Part shown: piece after piece, positions 24,494-35,028 of the stretch
Layout: every line of letters begins with the position of its first letter
Numbering within the stretch: position 1 is the first letter of the stretch
NCBI GenBank assembly: GCA_017446265.1
Contig: JAFSRD010000019.1
Span: 1-52,111 of the forward strand
Reading direction: 5' to 3'
From: Treponema sp.
GTDB taxonomy: Bacteria > Spirochaetota > Spirochaetia > Treponematales > Treponemataceae
DNA: 52,111 nucleotides
Notes under the pieces: model-generated
Seen by the model: the letters and a program-made list of their open reading frames with translations, nothing else
Told to the model about the DNA's origin: nothing
Database searches by the model: none
Program-made: the position numbers and the translations under genes

Positions 24494-24536
24494 GCGGCAT
24501 TTTTACCCCAAAAAAATAAAGGAGAATTCTTTAATT

Positions 24537-25829
24537 ATGGAAAAATTTTTCAAATTGCGGGAGCGTGGTACTGATGTTCGTACCGAAGTGCTCGCCGGTC
24601 TTACAACGTTTCTCGCAATGGCATATATTCTTGCAGTAAATCCAGGAATGCTCAGCCAGACAGGCATGGATGCAGGCGGCGTGTTTACCGCAACAGCTGT
24701 AGCAGCAGGCATTGCAACGCTCGTCATGGCTTTTGCGGCAAACCTTCCTGTTGCGCTTGCACCTGGCATGGGATTGAACGCATTCTTCACATATACTGTC
24801 GTTATGGGCATGGGCTACTCATGGCAGACGGCGCTTGCCGCAGTATTCCTTGAAGGCGTGTTGTTTATCATTTTGTCGCTGCTCAAAGTGCGAGAGGGCA
24901 TCATCAAGGCAATTCCGCAAAACCTCAAAAAAGCAGTCGCCGTAGGCATTGGACTTTTCATCACGCTTATAGGGCTTGCAGACGGCGGCATTGTATCGGG
25001 CAGCACGGGAACGATTATAGGCTTTGTGCCGCTCAAAGAGACTGCGCTCGTCGCAATTATCGGGCTTATCATTACGATTATGCTGCTGTGCCGCAAAGTA
25101 AAAGGCGCCATCATCATAGGCATGATTTTGACGACGCTCATAGGCATTCCGTTCGGCGTTACAACCATACCTGAAGGATTCAGCCCTGTGTCGCTGCCGG
25201 CAGCTCCTCTGTTCTGCAAATTTGAGTTTTCAAATGTCTTAACGTTCAAATTTTTCATTGTGTTTTTTACATTTCTCTTTGTTGATATGTTCGACACGAT
25301 TGGCACGCTCATGGGGGTAGCAGAACAGAGCAATCTCAAAGATGAAAACGGCGACATCAAGAATGTGAACCAAGCGCTTTTTGCAGACGCTGTTGGAACA
25401 GTTGCAGGAGCCATGCTCGGCACTTCAACGGTAACGAGTTTTGTTGAAAGCACTGCAGGCGTTGCAGAAGGCGGAAAGACAGGACTTGCATCAGTGACAA
25501 CCGCGCTCATGTTCTTTATCGCGCTTTTCTTGAGCCCGCTCTTTTTGCTCGTACCGTCCGCCGCCTCTGCTCCTGCGCTTATCATTGTCGGCTACATGAT
25601 GATGAGTTCCGCATCGACAATTGAGTTTAAAGATTTGACAGAAGGGATTCCTGCATTCATTACGATTATGGCCATGCCGTTTTCGTACAGTATTGCGACA
25701 GGCATCTCGTGGGGCGTCATTAGCTACGTGATTTGCAAAGTAGCGGCAGGCAAGTTCAAAGACATTTCCATTGTTACCTGGATATTATGCGCAATCTTTG
25801 TCGTCAAGATAGTGCTTGATGCGATGTGA
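24537..25829 (+). CDS. Purine permease, AzgA/NCS2 type (guanine-hypoxanthine)
   Basis: A 430-residue, roughly 12-14-helix transporter. The N-terminus RTEVLAGLTTFLAMAYILAVNPGML and NLPVALAPGMGLNAFFTYTV, plus VDMFDTIGTLMGVAEQ and GTSTVTSFVESTAGVAEGGKTGLA, are hallmarks of the AzgA branch (GhxP, PbuG, AdeP) that imports guanine, hypoxanthine or adenine with protons. GGAG lies upstream. The dCMP deaminase gene begins 1 nt after its stop, so they form a nucleobase/nucleotide salvage unit. Confidence 0.92.
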   Translation: MEKFFKLRERGTDVRTEVLAGLTTFLAMAYILAVNPGMLSQTGMDAGGVFTATAVAAGIATLVMAFAANLPVALAPGMGLNAFFTYTVVMGMGYSWQTALAAVFLEGVLFIILSLLKVREGIIKAIPQNLKKAVAVGIGLFITLIGLADGGIVSGSTGTIIGFVPLKETALVAIIGLIITIMLLCRKVKGAIIIGMILTTLIGIPFGVTTIPEGFSPVSLPAAPLFCKFEFSNVLTFKFFIVFFTFLFVDMFDTIGTLMGVAEQSNLKDENGDIKNVNQALFADAVGTVAGAMLGTSTVTSFVESTAGVAEGGKTGLASVTTALMFFIALFLSPLFLLVPSAASAPALIIVGYMMMSSASTIEFKDLTEGIPAFITIMAMPFSYSIATGISWGVISYVICKVAAGKFKDISIVTWILCAIFVVKIVLDAM

Positions 25830-25830
25830 T

Positions 25831-26322
25831 ATGGCAGAAGAAAAAAACACACGCCCTACATGGGACGAATACTTTATGGAAGTGTGCCGCACTGTCGCAA
25901 AGCGTGCCACATGCGACCGCGGAAAAAGCGGCTGCGTGATTGCACGCGACAACCAGATTCTTGTAACCGGTTATGTGGGAAGTCCCACAGGGCTTCCCCA
26001 CTGCGACGATGTGGGACACCTCATGCGCAAGATGATTCACGCTGACGGAAGCATTTCGCAACATTGCGTGCGCACTGTGCACGCGGAGCAAAATGCCATA
26101 TGTCAAGCGGCAAAGCGCGGCATAGAGATTGCAGGTGCAACGGTATACTGCAAGATGACGCCGTGCCGTACATGTGCAATGCTCCTCATCAACTGCGGCA
26201 TAAAGCGCGTAGTGTGCGAAATGCACTACCACGACGAGCAAGATTCGCTTAACATGTTTAAAGAAGCGCATGTACAGATTGAGCACTTAAATGATGAAAC
26301 GCAAACGTATTCAAATATGTAA
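25831..26322 (+). CDS. dCMP deaminase / ComEB-type cytidylate deaminase
   Basis: A 163-residue zinc deaminase. The catalytic HAE is in RTVHAEQNAICQAAKRG and the zinc Cys pair in MTPCRTCAMLLINCGIKRVV. PTWDEYFMEVCRTVAKRATC at the start and the long zinc-binding insert fit the ComE protein 2/dCMP deaminase family, which makes dUMP for thymidylate synthesis. The start follows the permease stop by one base. Confidence 0.9.
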   Translation: MAEEKNTRPTWDEYFMEVCRTVAKRATCDRGKSGCVIARDNQILVTGYVGSPTGLPHCDDVGHLMRKMIHADGSISQHCVRTVHAEQNAICQAAKRGIEIAGATVYCKMTPCRTCAMLLINCGIKRVVCEMHYHDEQDSLNMFKEAHVQIEHLNDETQTYSNM

Positions 26323-26345
26323 CAGCATTTTCAACAATATGGAAA

Positions 26346-26378
26346 GACGCAGTAAAGAGCTTTCTTTGCTGCGTTTTT
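26346..26378 (+). terminator. Intrinsic terminator between dCMP deaminase and hppA
   Basis: An 11-bp stem with one mismatch or bulge (ACGCAGTAAAG and CTTTGCTGCGT) is followed by six T. It ends only about 20 nt before the hppA start, leaving no room for a separate hppA promoter after it. Confidence 0.75.
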
Positions 26379-26397
26379 TAATTATGGAGGTATACGT

Positions 26398-28407
26398 ATG
26401 ATTAGTTTTATTGCACCTGCTGCTGCAGTAATAGGATTAATTACCGCGCAAATTTTGGCAATATGGATTGGAAAAGCTGATGCCGGCACGGATAGAATGA
26501 AAGAAATTGCAAGCTACATTCGCGAGGGCGCAATGGCGTTTTTAAAACGCGAGTATCAGATTATGACTATTGTCATTGCAGCATTATTTTTGCTCATCGG
26601 CTTTGGCTTGCAAAACTGGACTACAGCAGTACTCTACGTTATAGGCGCGCTTTTTTCTGTTCTCGCAGGATTTTTCGGCATGAATGTTGCAACGAAAGGC
26701 AACGTGCGAACGGCAAATGCGGCGCGCACATCGGGCATGCCTAAAGCGCTTAAAATTGCATTTAGAAGCGGAGCTGTCATGGGCTTGTGCGTTTCTGGGC
26801 TCGGTTTGTTCGGTGTAGGAATGGCAATGTGCTTTCTTGACTTGGCCACTGTTACAGAATGCATCACTGGCTTTGGACTCGGCGCATCTTCTATGGCGCT
26901 TTTTGGCAGGGTCGGTGGCGGCATTTACACAAAAGCTGCGGACGTAGGGGCAGATTTAGTCGGCAAAGTTGAAGCAGGCATTCCCGAAGATGACCCGCGA
27001 AATCCTGCGGTTATTGCAGACAACGTGGGCGACAACGTGGGCGATGTTGCTGGCATGGGTTCAGACTTGTTCGAGTCATACGTTGGCTCAATTATCTCCG
27101 CGATTACGCTTGCAGCAGTTGCGGTACAGACAGCGCCGAGCGACGCAAGCTTTACTGAAACAACTGCTGCGCTCTTCCCGCTGCTGCTTTCTGCTGTGGG
27201 CATTATCGCATCCATCATAGGCATTTTATTTGTGCGCGGAAGCGACTCATCAAATCCTGCAAAAGCGCTCAACATGGGCACATATGTTGCGGGCATCCTT
27301 GTCATCGTTGCGGCAATTTTGTTGAGCCGCGCGCTTTTCGGCAGCTTGAATTATGCATGGGCAATCATCACCGGTCTTGTAGTTGGCATTGCAATAGGCA
27401 AAGTGACTGAAGTATACACGTCTGCTGACTACGGTTCCGTGAAAAAAGTTGCAGGGCAGGCAGAAACAGGCAGCGCGACAGTCATCATAAGCGGTCTTGG
27501 CGTTGGCATGATGAGCACGATGATTCCCATCGTGCTTATCGCAATAGGCATTTTCATAGCGTATAAATTTGTTGGCGTGTACGGCATTGCGCTTTCTGCA
27601 GTCGGCATGCTTTCTACAACCGGCATGACAGTTGCGGTCGATGCATACGGTCCTGTCTCCGACAACGCGGGCGGCATTGCAGAAATGTCAGAGCTTCCAG
27701 ATGAAGTGCGCGCAATCACCGACAAGCTTGACGCTGTGGGCAACACGACCGCCGCAATCGGCAAAGGATTTGCAATAGCATCCGCGGCGCTTACCGCTCT
27801 TGCGCTTTTTGTTTCGTATGCGGAAGTTGCAAAGATAAGCACGGCAAGCTTGCTTGAGCCGACAGTCATCATTGGGCTTTTCATAGGTGCAATGCTGCCG
27901 TTCCTCTTTTCTGCAATGACGATGAACAGCGTGGGGCGCGCCGCCCATCAAATGATAGAAGAAGTGCGCCGTCAGTTCCACGAGGATGCAGGCATTATGG
28001 CAGGAACGTCCAAGCCTGACTATGCAAAATGCGTGAGCATTTCAACAAGCGCGTCGCTCAAAGAAATGGTTATGCCCGCTGCCATGGCGATTGTCGTGCC
28101 GCTTGCAGTAGGATTTTTGTTCGGGCGTGAAGCGCTTGCGGGAACGCTTGCAGGCTCGCTTGCAACGGGCGTGCTGCTCGCAATCATGATGTCGAACTCT
28201 GGCGGCGCATGGGACAATGCCAAAAAATATATTGAAGAAGGTCACTTTGGTGGAAAAGGTTCTGAAGCGCACAAAGCGGCTGTCGTCGGCGACACAGTAG
28301 GCGACCCGTTCAAAGATACAGCAGGTCCGTCGCTCAACATCTTGATTAAGCTTATGACTATTGTAGCGGTCATCTTTGCGCCGCTCTTTGGCTCTGGCTT
28401 GCTGTAA
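26398..28407 (+). CDS. hppA: Membrane-bound ion-translocating pyrophosphatase
   Basis: Hydrolyses pyrophosphate and pumps H+ or Na+ across the inner membrane. The 669-residue, about 16-helix protein has [48 protein letters not shown] and [21 protein letters not shown], the three conserved catalytic loops. In the [13 protein letters not shown] motif the position that is Lys in K+-independent enzymes is Ala, so this is the K+-dependent type; whether it pumps Na+ or H+ is not clear by eye. GGAGG lies 8 nt upstream. Confidence 0.95.
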   Translation: MISFIAPAAAVIGLITAQILAIWIGKADAGTDRMKEIASYIREGAMAFLKREYQIMTIVIAALFLLIGFGLQNWTTAVLYVIGALFSVLAGFFGMNVATKGNVRTANAARTSGMPKALKIAFRSGAVMGLCVSGLGLFGVGMAMCFLDLATVTECITGFGLGASSMALFGRVGGGIYTKAADVGADLVGKVEAGIPEDDPRNPAVIADNVGDNVGDVAGMGSDLFESYVGSIISAITLAAVAVQTAPSDASFTETTAALFPLLLSAVGIIASIIGILFVRGSDSSNPAKALNMGTYVAGILVIVAAILLSRALFGSLNYAWAIITGLVVGIAIGKVTEVYTSADYGSVKKVAGQAETGSATVIISGLGVGMMSTMIPIVLIAIGIFIAYKFVGVYGIALSAVGMLSTTGMTVAVDAYGPVSDNAGGIAEMSELPDEVRAITDKLDAVGNTTAAIGKGFAIASAALTALALFVSYAEVAKISTASLLEPTVIIGLFIGAMLPFLFSAMTMNSVGRAAHQMIEEVRRQFHEDAGIMAGTSKPDYAKCVSISTSASLKEMVMPAAMAIVVPLAVGFLFGREALAGTLAGSLATGVLLAIMMSNSGGAWDNAKKYIEEGHFGGKGSEAHKAAVVGDTVGDPFKDTAGPSLNILIKLMTIVAVIFAPLFGSGLL

Positions 28408-28581
28408 GAAGTACAGTCCAGCCCCCGCTTTCCGTAAAGCCTGCGCAGGAACGCATGAATGCGCTCATTTTCCTGACAGCAGGCATGCGGCAGCGCATAG
28501 TGTCAGCAGCAGAAGTTTACGGCGGCAGGGATGATGCCCTCATTTTTTAGTTAATTTATTTTAAATAAAATATTATTTTAA
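28408..28581. other. Intergenic region with no gene
   Basis: Between hppA and the chemotaxis receptor promoter I see no coding frame with support. Several short imperfect palindromes (for example around GCGCAGGAACGCATGAATGCGC-like bases at 28441-28465) could serve as an hppA terminator, then the sequence becomes strongly AT-rich. Confidence 0.4.
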
Positions 28582-28610
28582 TTGACTAATTTTCAATATA
28601 TCTTTATACT
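28582..28610 (+). promoter_or_regulatory. Promoter of the chemotaxis receptor gene
   Basis: TTGACT (28582-28587), exactly 17 nt, TATACT (28605-28610). It is downstream of an AT-rich, UP-element-like stretch. Start codon 28648 follows. Confidence 0.75.
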
Positions 28611-28647
28611 TGTTGCTCGGACTGATAATAAAAAACGGAGAAAAAGA

Positions 28648-30876
28648 GTGAAAGGTTTGAAAAAAAATGTTTTTTTGACGGGGATAGTGTTTTTATGGAG
28701 CGCATGCGTGTTCAGCCAGAGCATCAGCGTGCCGCAAAACGGTCAATGGAAATACGCATTCGGCGACAACAGCGCATGGGCGCAACCTGATTTTGATGAC
28801 TCAAACTGGAACACGGTCGAAATGCCGTGTAAATTTCCCGTTACGGAAGACAGCGGATATCTGTGGCTGAGAAAAACGCTCACCGTTCCTGACTCTCTCA
28901 GAGGACGCGACGTCTACCTGGTCATGGGAAAAAGCATGAGCACTATGGAAATTTACCTTGACGGCAATCTGTTTGAGACATACGGAGAAATGAATGTCGC
29001 GCAACTGATAAGCAAGAACTATTCGCAGGTCAAGGTCGTTCCGCATTCGTTTATCCATGACGGCACCTTGTCCATAGCGTATCGCATCTGGACTCCATGC
29101 AGCTATTTTTCATTGGAAGAGGTAGAACTCTGCAATCAACAGCGTGCAGGCGTCGTCATGCGCATACGCAATGTCTTCAATAAAGATTTGTTCCTTGTCT
29201 TTGCAGCGTTATGCACATTTGTCTTTCTCTACTATTTTTTTACGTTCTTACACAACACAAAGGATATGCCATCATTGTGGTATTCGCTCTCGCTTATCTC
29301 AAGCGCCATATATTTTTTCTACATGGGTACGACGCGCCATCTCCTTGCATACAACATTGCCCAGTCAATTGCGCGCGCAAACCTCGTGGTAAGCTTGTTG
29401 TTTTTCTACTTTTTTGCAAAATCCTTCACCGCGCATAAAACTACAAAAATTGAGTATGGCATTTGCACTGTCCTAATCGCCGTGTTTCATTTAGGATTCC
29501 TTATATCAGCAGGCAATTTATATGCATCAGATATGCTGCTCAACATAGGACTGGGCATTGTCATAACGTTTATGATAGCAGGCGGCGTAATCTTTATAAA
29601 GGCATTTCTGAAAAAGCAGCATGACATGATACCAATTCTCTTTTTCTTTTTCTGCGGCATGATGTGCGGTACATACGACAGCATCATGCAGATACGCGGC
29701 ATAACGCCTGCTGTACATTTGCAAGGCTTTTCATTTTTCCTGAACAATGTGGGGCTGTTCATTGCACTTGCCGCCCGCACTGCACGCACACATGAGAAAA
29801 TGCACGCCCTTGTAGACACGACTACCGCACAAAGCAACAGGCTCATTGTGCTCGTGGAAAATGTACGCCTGCTTGCCAAGGACACGTCAAGCATGGCCTC
29901 CACACTGCAACATTCAGTAGAAAATGTCGTTACATCATCGACACAGACGCTCGATCGCGTACACGACATATTCGGTGCAATTACAAACCAAAAGAAAACG
30001 CTCGGAAACGCAACGAACATCATCACCAGTCTTGTGAATTCGTTGCAAACCACAAATAAAAATCTTGAAAACGAGGCAGAGAGCATTACCAAAACGGCAG
30101 AAGGAACGACCGTTCTCATTGAAGGCTTTTCTGCCGTCGGGCAAGGCATCAGCGGTGCGGCGCTCTTTGCAGAAAAACTCAATCAGTTTGCAAAAACTGG
30201 TGCAGAAACCATGCACCGTCTTTCAGCCATGATGGAGAAAGTGCAGGACAGTTCTCACGAAATTTTAAGCGTCGTCAACGTGCTTGACGATTTTGCAGCG
30301 CGCACCAACCTGCTTGCCATGAACGCATCGATTGAGGCGGCCCATGCAGGAACTGCGGGAAAAGGCTTTGCGGTCGTTGCAAACGAAATAAAGTCGCTTG
30401 CGGCTGCAAGCGGCGTGCAGGCAGGGAAAATCGGAGAAATTGTTGCTGACATCAATCGTCTTATAGATGAGAGCGCAACGCTTACCGGTTCTGTAAACAG
30501 CTCGTTCAAGAATATGCGTCAAGAAGCAGGTACAACAGTGTCACATGTGCAGAACGCAGCGGACGAAATGCAGCGCCAGCAGCTGGAAAGCCAGCGCATC
30601 ATACGGGAAGTAAACATGCTTTCCCACACTGCCTCGGATATGAAAAAAGCATTTGTCGAGCAGTCAGGTTACTCAGAGCAGGTTGCAGGCGTCATGACAA
30701 ATCTTGCAGATGTATCTGAATCGGTAGATGCTGCGGCTAATGAAATCATCAAGGGCACGGAAGACTTATCTGTCCAAATAGAACGGCTTCGAACAGTTGC
30801 GGACCAGGCAGACAAGACGGCGGCACATCTTGTCTCCCTATTGAATGCCCCGTCACACGGAGCCGTCAGCAAGTAG
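28648..30876 (+). CDS. Methyl-accepting chemotaxis protein with galactose-binding-like and 7TM sensor domains
   Basis: A 742-residue receptor. After a signal segment (about 5-24) comes a jelly-roll domain resembling sugar-binding domains of glycosidases ([53 protein letters not shown]), then seven hydrophobic helices (about 185-385) as in 7TMR-DISM receptors, then a long helical signalling domain with the MCP hairpin core [20 protein letters not shown] and [14 protein letters not shown]. It should relay an extracytoplasmic ligand to CheA/CheW. The start is GTG 28648 with GGAG upstream. No HAMP domain is evident. Confidence 0.88.
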   Translation: MKGLKKNVFLTGIVFLWSACVFSQSISVPQNGQWKYAFGDNSAWAQPDFDDSNWNTVEMPCKFPVTEDSGYLWLRKTLTVPDSLRGRDVYLVMGKSMSTMEIYLDGNLFETYGEMNVAQLISKNYSQVKVVPHSFIHDGTLSIAYRIWTPCSYFSLEEVELCNQQRAGVVMRIRNVFNKDLFLVFAALCTFVFLYYFFTFLHNTKDMPSLWYSLSLISSAIYFFYMGTTRHLLAYNIAQSIARANLVVSLLFFYFFAKSFTAHKTTKIEYGICTVLIAVFHLGFLISAGNLYASDMLLNIGLGIVITFMIAGGVIFIKAFLKKQHDMIPILFFFFCGMMCGTYDSIMQIRGITPAVHLQGFSFFLNNVGLFIALAARTARTHEKMHALVDTTTAQSNRLIVLVENVRLLAKDTSSMASTLQHSVENVVTSSTQTLDRVHDIFGAITNQKKTLGNATNIITSLVNSLQTTNKNLENEAESITKTAEGTTVLIEGFSAVGQGISGAALFAEKLNQFAKTGAETMHRLSAMMEKVQDSSHEILSVVNVLDDFAARTNLLAMNASIEAAHAGTAGKGFAVVANEIKSLAAASGVQAGKIGEIVADINRLIDESATLTGSVNSSFKNMRQEAGTTVSHVQNAADEMQRQQLESQRIIREVNMLSHTASDMKKAFVEQSGYSEQVAGVMTNLADVSESVDAAANEIIKGTEDLSVQIERLRTVADQADKTAAHLVSLLNAPSHGAVSK

Positions 30877-30883
30877 CGGTGCA

Positions 30884-31672
30884 TCATTCATTGCCGTTCG
30901 CCAGAGCCTGCCTGCGCTTTTCAGAAATTTCTTCATACAGCGTTTGGAATATGTTACGGGCATTGCTGTAATTGTTGAACGCCTGTTCGGGCTCTTGCAG
31001 CGCATAGGTTTTATCTCCGTTACGATAGAACTCTACGGCTTCATTATATCGCGTTTTTTCTACTACCCCAGCATATACGTTGTCTGCATTTCGTTTTGCA
31101 ACAAACGCCGCTGTGCACTCTTCGCGCGCCTTTACTTTAAATCCTGCAAAAAGCACTCGTGCATACGATGCATTTGCAGTTGCTGCCTGCGCAAGAAGCT
31201 GCGCCCCTGTTGCACTGCTGTCGTCAAACAATGATGCAAGCGCAGTGAGCACGTTGTTTCCTGCATCGTAGTCAGTTTGACTGTATTGTACAAAGTCAAG
31301 CTCATCAATGCGATTTTTTGCGGCAATCGCTTTTGCGTATTGCTCAAGCGCGTTGTACCGCGCACTTACATCAGCAAGTTCAAGATTGACATTTTCGCCG
31401 TTGTTGCTCCGCGCAGAAAGCGCATTGAGCTGTGAGTCAGTGTCTGCCAGTTCATCAGGAGCAACTTGGTCAACTCCCGCTTCAATTGCAGCTTTGCGTG
31501 CCGCCTCCGCTTGCGCAAGTGCATTCGCGTTGACAGGGGTCGGCTGTTCTGTCGAATTTGGTTTTAGCGATGTGCCGTTTTCAGCAGTAGATGCGTTATA
31601 TCTACACGAGGCAACCAGAAACCATGTACACATTGCAACTGCTGCAATGCGTATAACTGTCTTTTTTATCAT
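30884..31672 (-). CDS. Helical lipoprotein, unknown function
   Basis: A 262-residue lipoprotein. The signal ends LVASC, with the Cys at about residue 23. The mature part is Ala/Asn/Glu-rich and wholly helical, with repeated Ala-x6-Ala patterns (AQAEAARKAAIEAG, LEQYAKAIAAKNRIDEL, NNYSNARNIFQTLYEEIS), reminiscent of DUF4398 or TPR-like periplasmic scaffolds. ATG 31672 has GGAG 6 nt upstream; a longer frame from 31738 would bury the signal peptide. It converges on the chemotaxis receptor gene with 7 bp between them. Confidence 0.78.
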   Translation of the reverse strand: MIKKTVIRIAAVAMCTWFLVASCRYNASTAENGTSLKPNSTEQPTPVNANALAQAEAARKAAIEAGVDQVAPDELADTDSQLNALSARSNNGENVNLELADVSARYNALEQYAKAIAAKNRIDELDFVQYSQTDYDAGNNVLTALASLFDDSSATGAQLLAQAATANASYARVLFAGFKVKAREECTAAFVAKRNADNVYAGVVEKTRYNEAVEFYRNGDKTYALQEPEQAFNNYSNARNIFQTLYEEISEKRRQALANGNE

Positions 31673-31818
31673 AATCAGCTCCGTGAAAAATTTGAACATG
31701 CGCATAAAGCTGCGCTGCTCCTTAAAAAAGTATAACATCGGTTTCAGGAAATGTATACATATTTTTGTGAGGATAACAAATTTTTCATACCTGACAAAGC
31801 AACATGCAGTTGATTGCA

Positions 31819-31863
31819 GTAAAAACAGCTTCCCGCATCCAAATTAAATAGGAAACGGGAAGC
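31819..31863 (-). terminator. Terminator of the large lipoprotein gene
   Basis: 8-bp arms GCTTCCCG (31828-31835) and CGGGAAGC (31856-31863); in minus sense the second arm is followed by TGTTTTTACTG. Located about 60 nt after the stop at 31927. The remaining bases to 31740 hold no gene. Confidence 0.6.
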
Positions 31864-31926
31864 ACTCGCCTAAAAACTGATTTCTGTCTACACAACCATT
31901 AATGGAGCTAAATGGCGCCCTCTCGT

Positions 31927-34704
31927 TTATCGCACGCCCAAAAATTCAGCATCTGTGTAACATATGCGCTCAATACTGTTAGAAGATGTGTTAAAGTACA
32001 CTACCCTGTTTTTCTGGGCAGTAGTCTTCTTATAGCTATAATCTGCAATAATGAGGTTGCTGCCATCTACACCAAGAAAACGTATAGGATCGTAGAAACA
32101 TGTTTTGTCATTTGTTTCGTTTGTTGCAGGTCCTTGTGGCACGCCATACTTTTCGCTGTTTCCAATTGCAGGTACTTTGATGATGCCACCACGATGATAA
32201 GTGCCGCTATCTTGTGTCATAAGAATCCACAATGCACCATTAAAATATATCATATCATTGCACCAGTTGTTCACATCGCCGGATATGGTAGGTAGTGCAA
32301 TAGCATCGGTTCTGTTATTATAAATTAGGTTCCCAGACGTAGGAATTGTCGCTTTGTATGCGGTGGTAGCAGCGTTGGCTTCTTCCAGACGGTTAAGAAA
32401 ATATGCAGTATTTTCATGTACGCACAAAAGTGAATAATAAACAGTGGTACCAGAAAGTTCTGCTGTCAAGTTATTGGCAATACCGGTAGGGATAGTGTAT
32501 TGCGTCTCCTCATATTGAGCTTTTCCTTGCGCATTTTGTCCAGTTATAGCGATATGATTCAGCATAAGCTTCTTTTTAGCAGTATAGCTAGCATCGTTAG
32601 TTCCAGCATATATGGCATATACTGAAGAGGCAGTTGCAGCATCTAAATCGTATATTTCCCCATTTATCGCAAATGTGTCAAATGAGCCGCTTTTTGGTAG
32701 AAAAATCCTATGGCTATTATCAGAGAGCATCTGACCGTAAATAAAAATCTTTTCAGCTGCTGTTGAAAAAATTGCATCTTTTGACAGTCGATAGCTACTT
32801 CCGGGTATGCCGCCAGAGCAAATAGTACTGCCATAATAAAATGTTGCACATCTGTCGTTTGTGTTGTTTTGATTTATATTGAACAGCCACACAGGCTGAG
32901 AGACAGTTTTTATGTAGACAACAGTCGTACTGCCTTGCGGTTGCGACACAAAATCCCACACGCCAGGCCTGTCAAATTCCCATTTAAACTGTTCGTGATT
33001 AGCAGCAATGCCTGCCGCATATTCAAGGACAGGAGCTGTCGCAAACGGCGCATATGCGCTTTCCGTGTTGCGAACAGTGACAGGTATCAAATCAGGACGA
33101 GAGAGAGCTGCAGTTACCGCAATATGCCCCCATGTTCCTGTCGTTTCGTCGAGCACAATCGGTACCGACTTGTTGCTCACATCGCATATGGTAGGACTGC
33201 CGCCAAGCTTTATGGTTCCGCCCTGTACCGTTATAGTTTCTCCAGCAGGAACTATGAGTTTTGCAGCATCAGAAAGCGAAAGGCTTGTACCGGCTTTAAC
33301 TGTTATGGTGTTGCTTGCAGTAAACTTTGCATTGCCTGAAAGCGTTATGTTGCCTCCAACAGATGCACTGTCGCCGACAATCACCTCTGTGTCTTTTGCG
33401 TCAAGGTTGCCGGTAATCTTGGCGTTAGCACCAAGCGTCACGTTTGCGCTTGTTGCACTAATGCTTGTTGCCATGGTGTTTTCTGCAAGCATGACATTAC
33501 CACCCGTTAAGGCAGTGATAGTTCCGTTGACACGTGATGAACCCTCAAGCGCTACCCTCGCACCTGTTTGTATGTTCCCGTTAAATATAGCATTACCTTT
33601 CAAATTAATGCCGCCTGTATGTACAGCACCAGTACGTGTTACCGTTGCGCTGTCTGCTATAAGAGTTGTTACGGAAGCGTCATCTGAAAGCATGAGCTTG
33701 CCCCCGTCCACTTCTACATCGCGGACAGTTGACGTCCCGGAAACGGTAACGTCGCTTTCGGTGGCAATGATGCTGGTGCATTCTGCATCGACAAGGAGGA
33801 GGCGGGAATTTTTTGCAAGCGTAAGGCTGCCCGCAATATGTATGTTTTCACAGGCAAGCTCTGTTGAAGAAGGAATTTCAATGCTGCCAGACACAGTAAA
33901 CGTATGCGTACTTCCTGCAAGCGATGACAGTGCTATGTCACCTGCATTTTCAAGTGCATTTTTCAACAACTCTCCCTGTTTCAGTTCTACATCATCTACA
34001 AAAATGATGTCAGCCGCCTGTTGTTCAGATGCAACAGCCGTTAATGCCGCATCAATTGTCGTCGGCTCGCTCTTTGTGCTTTTCAGTACAACGCCAGGAT
34101 CACCGGAAGAACTTACGTAGTACGCGATCGACTTGATCTTGCGCAAGATAACGTGCACAACATTCTGTCCGTTTTCAGCAACATGAAGCCTGCTCCTGTC
34201 AATCGAATACACGCCGCCTGCATCTGCACCAATGAGCCTGTCCGGGCTTGTACCTGTATATTCGATTTTGCCGTCTTTTACAATGACAATGCGCACAAAA
34301 AAATTAGTGCCTGCAACTATTTTTGGAAACGATATGCTTATAGGCTCATTCACATCAATAAACGACTGTTGGGCAAGTATGCCATCGCGCTCATGCGCAT
34401 TCACAAACTCATCGCCTCCTGTTGGCGTTCCTTCGTCTACGAGCATTGTTTTGAGCAAACTGTCGCTCAAGTCAACTGTCTCGTCACACAACAGCGCGTA
34501 CACTGACCATGTGTCGCTTGCACTGGGACTACCAGCTCCGCCACTTTGTGACGGCAATGCAGGGATTATAATCTCAATGCCGTCTGATTCCTGCGCACGC
34601 TCCGATTCAGGATCTGCAAAAATATAGCGGCATGAAGCCAATGTCACGATAAAAAAAATAACTGAAAATACTGACAGGACTTTTACACATTTCTTACATT
34701 TCAT
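31927..34704 (-). CDS. Large surface lipoprotein with beta-helix-like repeat region
   Basis: A 925-residue lipoprotein with lipobox TLASC (Cys about 25). Residues about 45-230 form an N-terminal domain. About 255-510 is a run of short Ser/Thr/Ala/Gly-rich beta-strand repeats (SGTSTVRDVEVDGGKLMLSD, NAIFNGNIQTGARVALEG, AKITGNLDAKDTEVIVGD, GNITLSGNAKFTASNTITV), the look of a parallel beta-helix or bactofilin-like stack. The remaining C-terminal part has Trp/Tyr-rich strands (WCNDMIYFNGALWILMTQDSG) like a beta-propeller. AAGGAG precedes ATG 34704. No known family recognised; surface exposure and adhesion are inferred. Confidence 0.8.
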   Translation of the reverse strand: MKCKKCVKVLSVFSVIFFIVTLASCRYIFADPESERAQESDGIEIIIPALPSQSGGAGSPSASDTWSVYALLCDETVDLSDSLLKTMLVDEGTPTGGDEFVNAHERDGILAQQSFIDVNEPISISFPKIVAGTNFFVRIVIVKDGKIEYTGTSPDRLIGADAGGVYSIDRSRLHVAENGQNVVHVILRKIKSIAYYVSSSGDPGVVLKSTKSEPTTIDAALTAVASEQQAADIIFVDDVELKQGELLKNALENAGDIALSSLAGSTHTFTVSGSIEIPSSTELACENIHIAGSLTLAKNSRLLLVDAECTSIIATESDVTVSGTSTVRDVEVDGGKLMLSDDASVTTLIADSATVTRTGAVHTGGINLKGNAIFNGNIQTGARVALEGSSRVNGTITALTGGNVMLAENTMATSISATSANVTLGANAKITGNLDAKDTEVIVGDSASVGGNITLSGNAKFTASNTITVKAGTSLSLSDAAKLIVPAGETITVQGGTIKLGGSPTICDVSNKSVPIVLDETTGTWGHIAVTAALSRPDLIPVTVRNTESAYAPFATAPVLEYAAGIAANHEQFKWEFDRPGVWDFVSQPQGSTTVVYIKTVSQPVWLFNINQNNTNDRCATFYYGSTICSGGIPGSSYRLSKDAIFSTAAEKIFIYGQMLSDNSHRIFLPKSGSFDTFAINGEIYDLDAATASSVYAIYAGTNDASYTAKKKLMLNHIAITGQNAQGKAQYEETQYTIPTGIANNLTAELSGTTVYYSLLCVHENTAYFLNRLEEANAATTAYKATIPTSGNLIYNNRTDAIALPTISGDVNNWCNDMIYFNGALWILMTQDSGTYHRGGIIKVPAIGNSEKYGVPQGPATNETNDKTCFYDPIRFLGVDGSNLIIADYSYKKTTAQKNRVVYFNTSSNSIERICYTDAEFLGVR

Positions 34705-35028
34705 AAACAATACTCCTTAAAAACTCCCGCACATTGCATGTCTTTCAAAATGACACGGCGGGGCTGTCCAAAAAGAATGAACAGCCCCCACGCTACTTAT
34801 TATAAGTATCATAACGAATTGGTAAAAAATCAATATTATTAACAAAAAATTATATATGCGGGTCAGATTTCGGAAGCGGCCCCGACTGCACAGAAAATAA
34901 TTCTGGCACGGACTGCCTGCAGAAACAGCTGCATCTTTACATGGCGCATGCAATGCACTATAGTTTTCCTTGGTGACGGACCAGCATGCATATGTACGGG
35001 CACATGGCCGCCGACTGCGAGGTGCAGT
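34705..35028. other. Divergent intergenic region, large lipoprotein / fumC
   Basis: No gene is seen in these 324 bases. They contain a hairpin with arms GGGGCTGT (34760-34767) and ACAGCCCC (34781-34788) and an AT-rich block at 34798-34860 that should hold the lipoprotein promoter. The GGGCTGTC-AAAA core also occurs at 1046-1060 downstream of the RT gene, so it may be part of a dispersed repeat. Confidence 0.45.

Noticed and set aside
24815..25585. A 256-codon minus-strand frame opposite the purine permease
   Set aside because: Antisense shadow of membrane helices; the plus-strand gene is certain.
33008..34120. A 370-codon plus-strand frame opposite the large lipoprotein
   Set aside because: Antisense shadow of the Ser/Thr/Val-rich repeat region; no start signals and no family resemblance.
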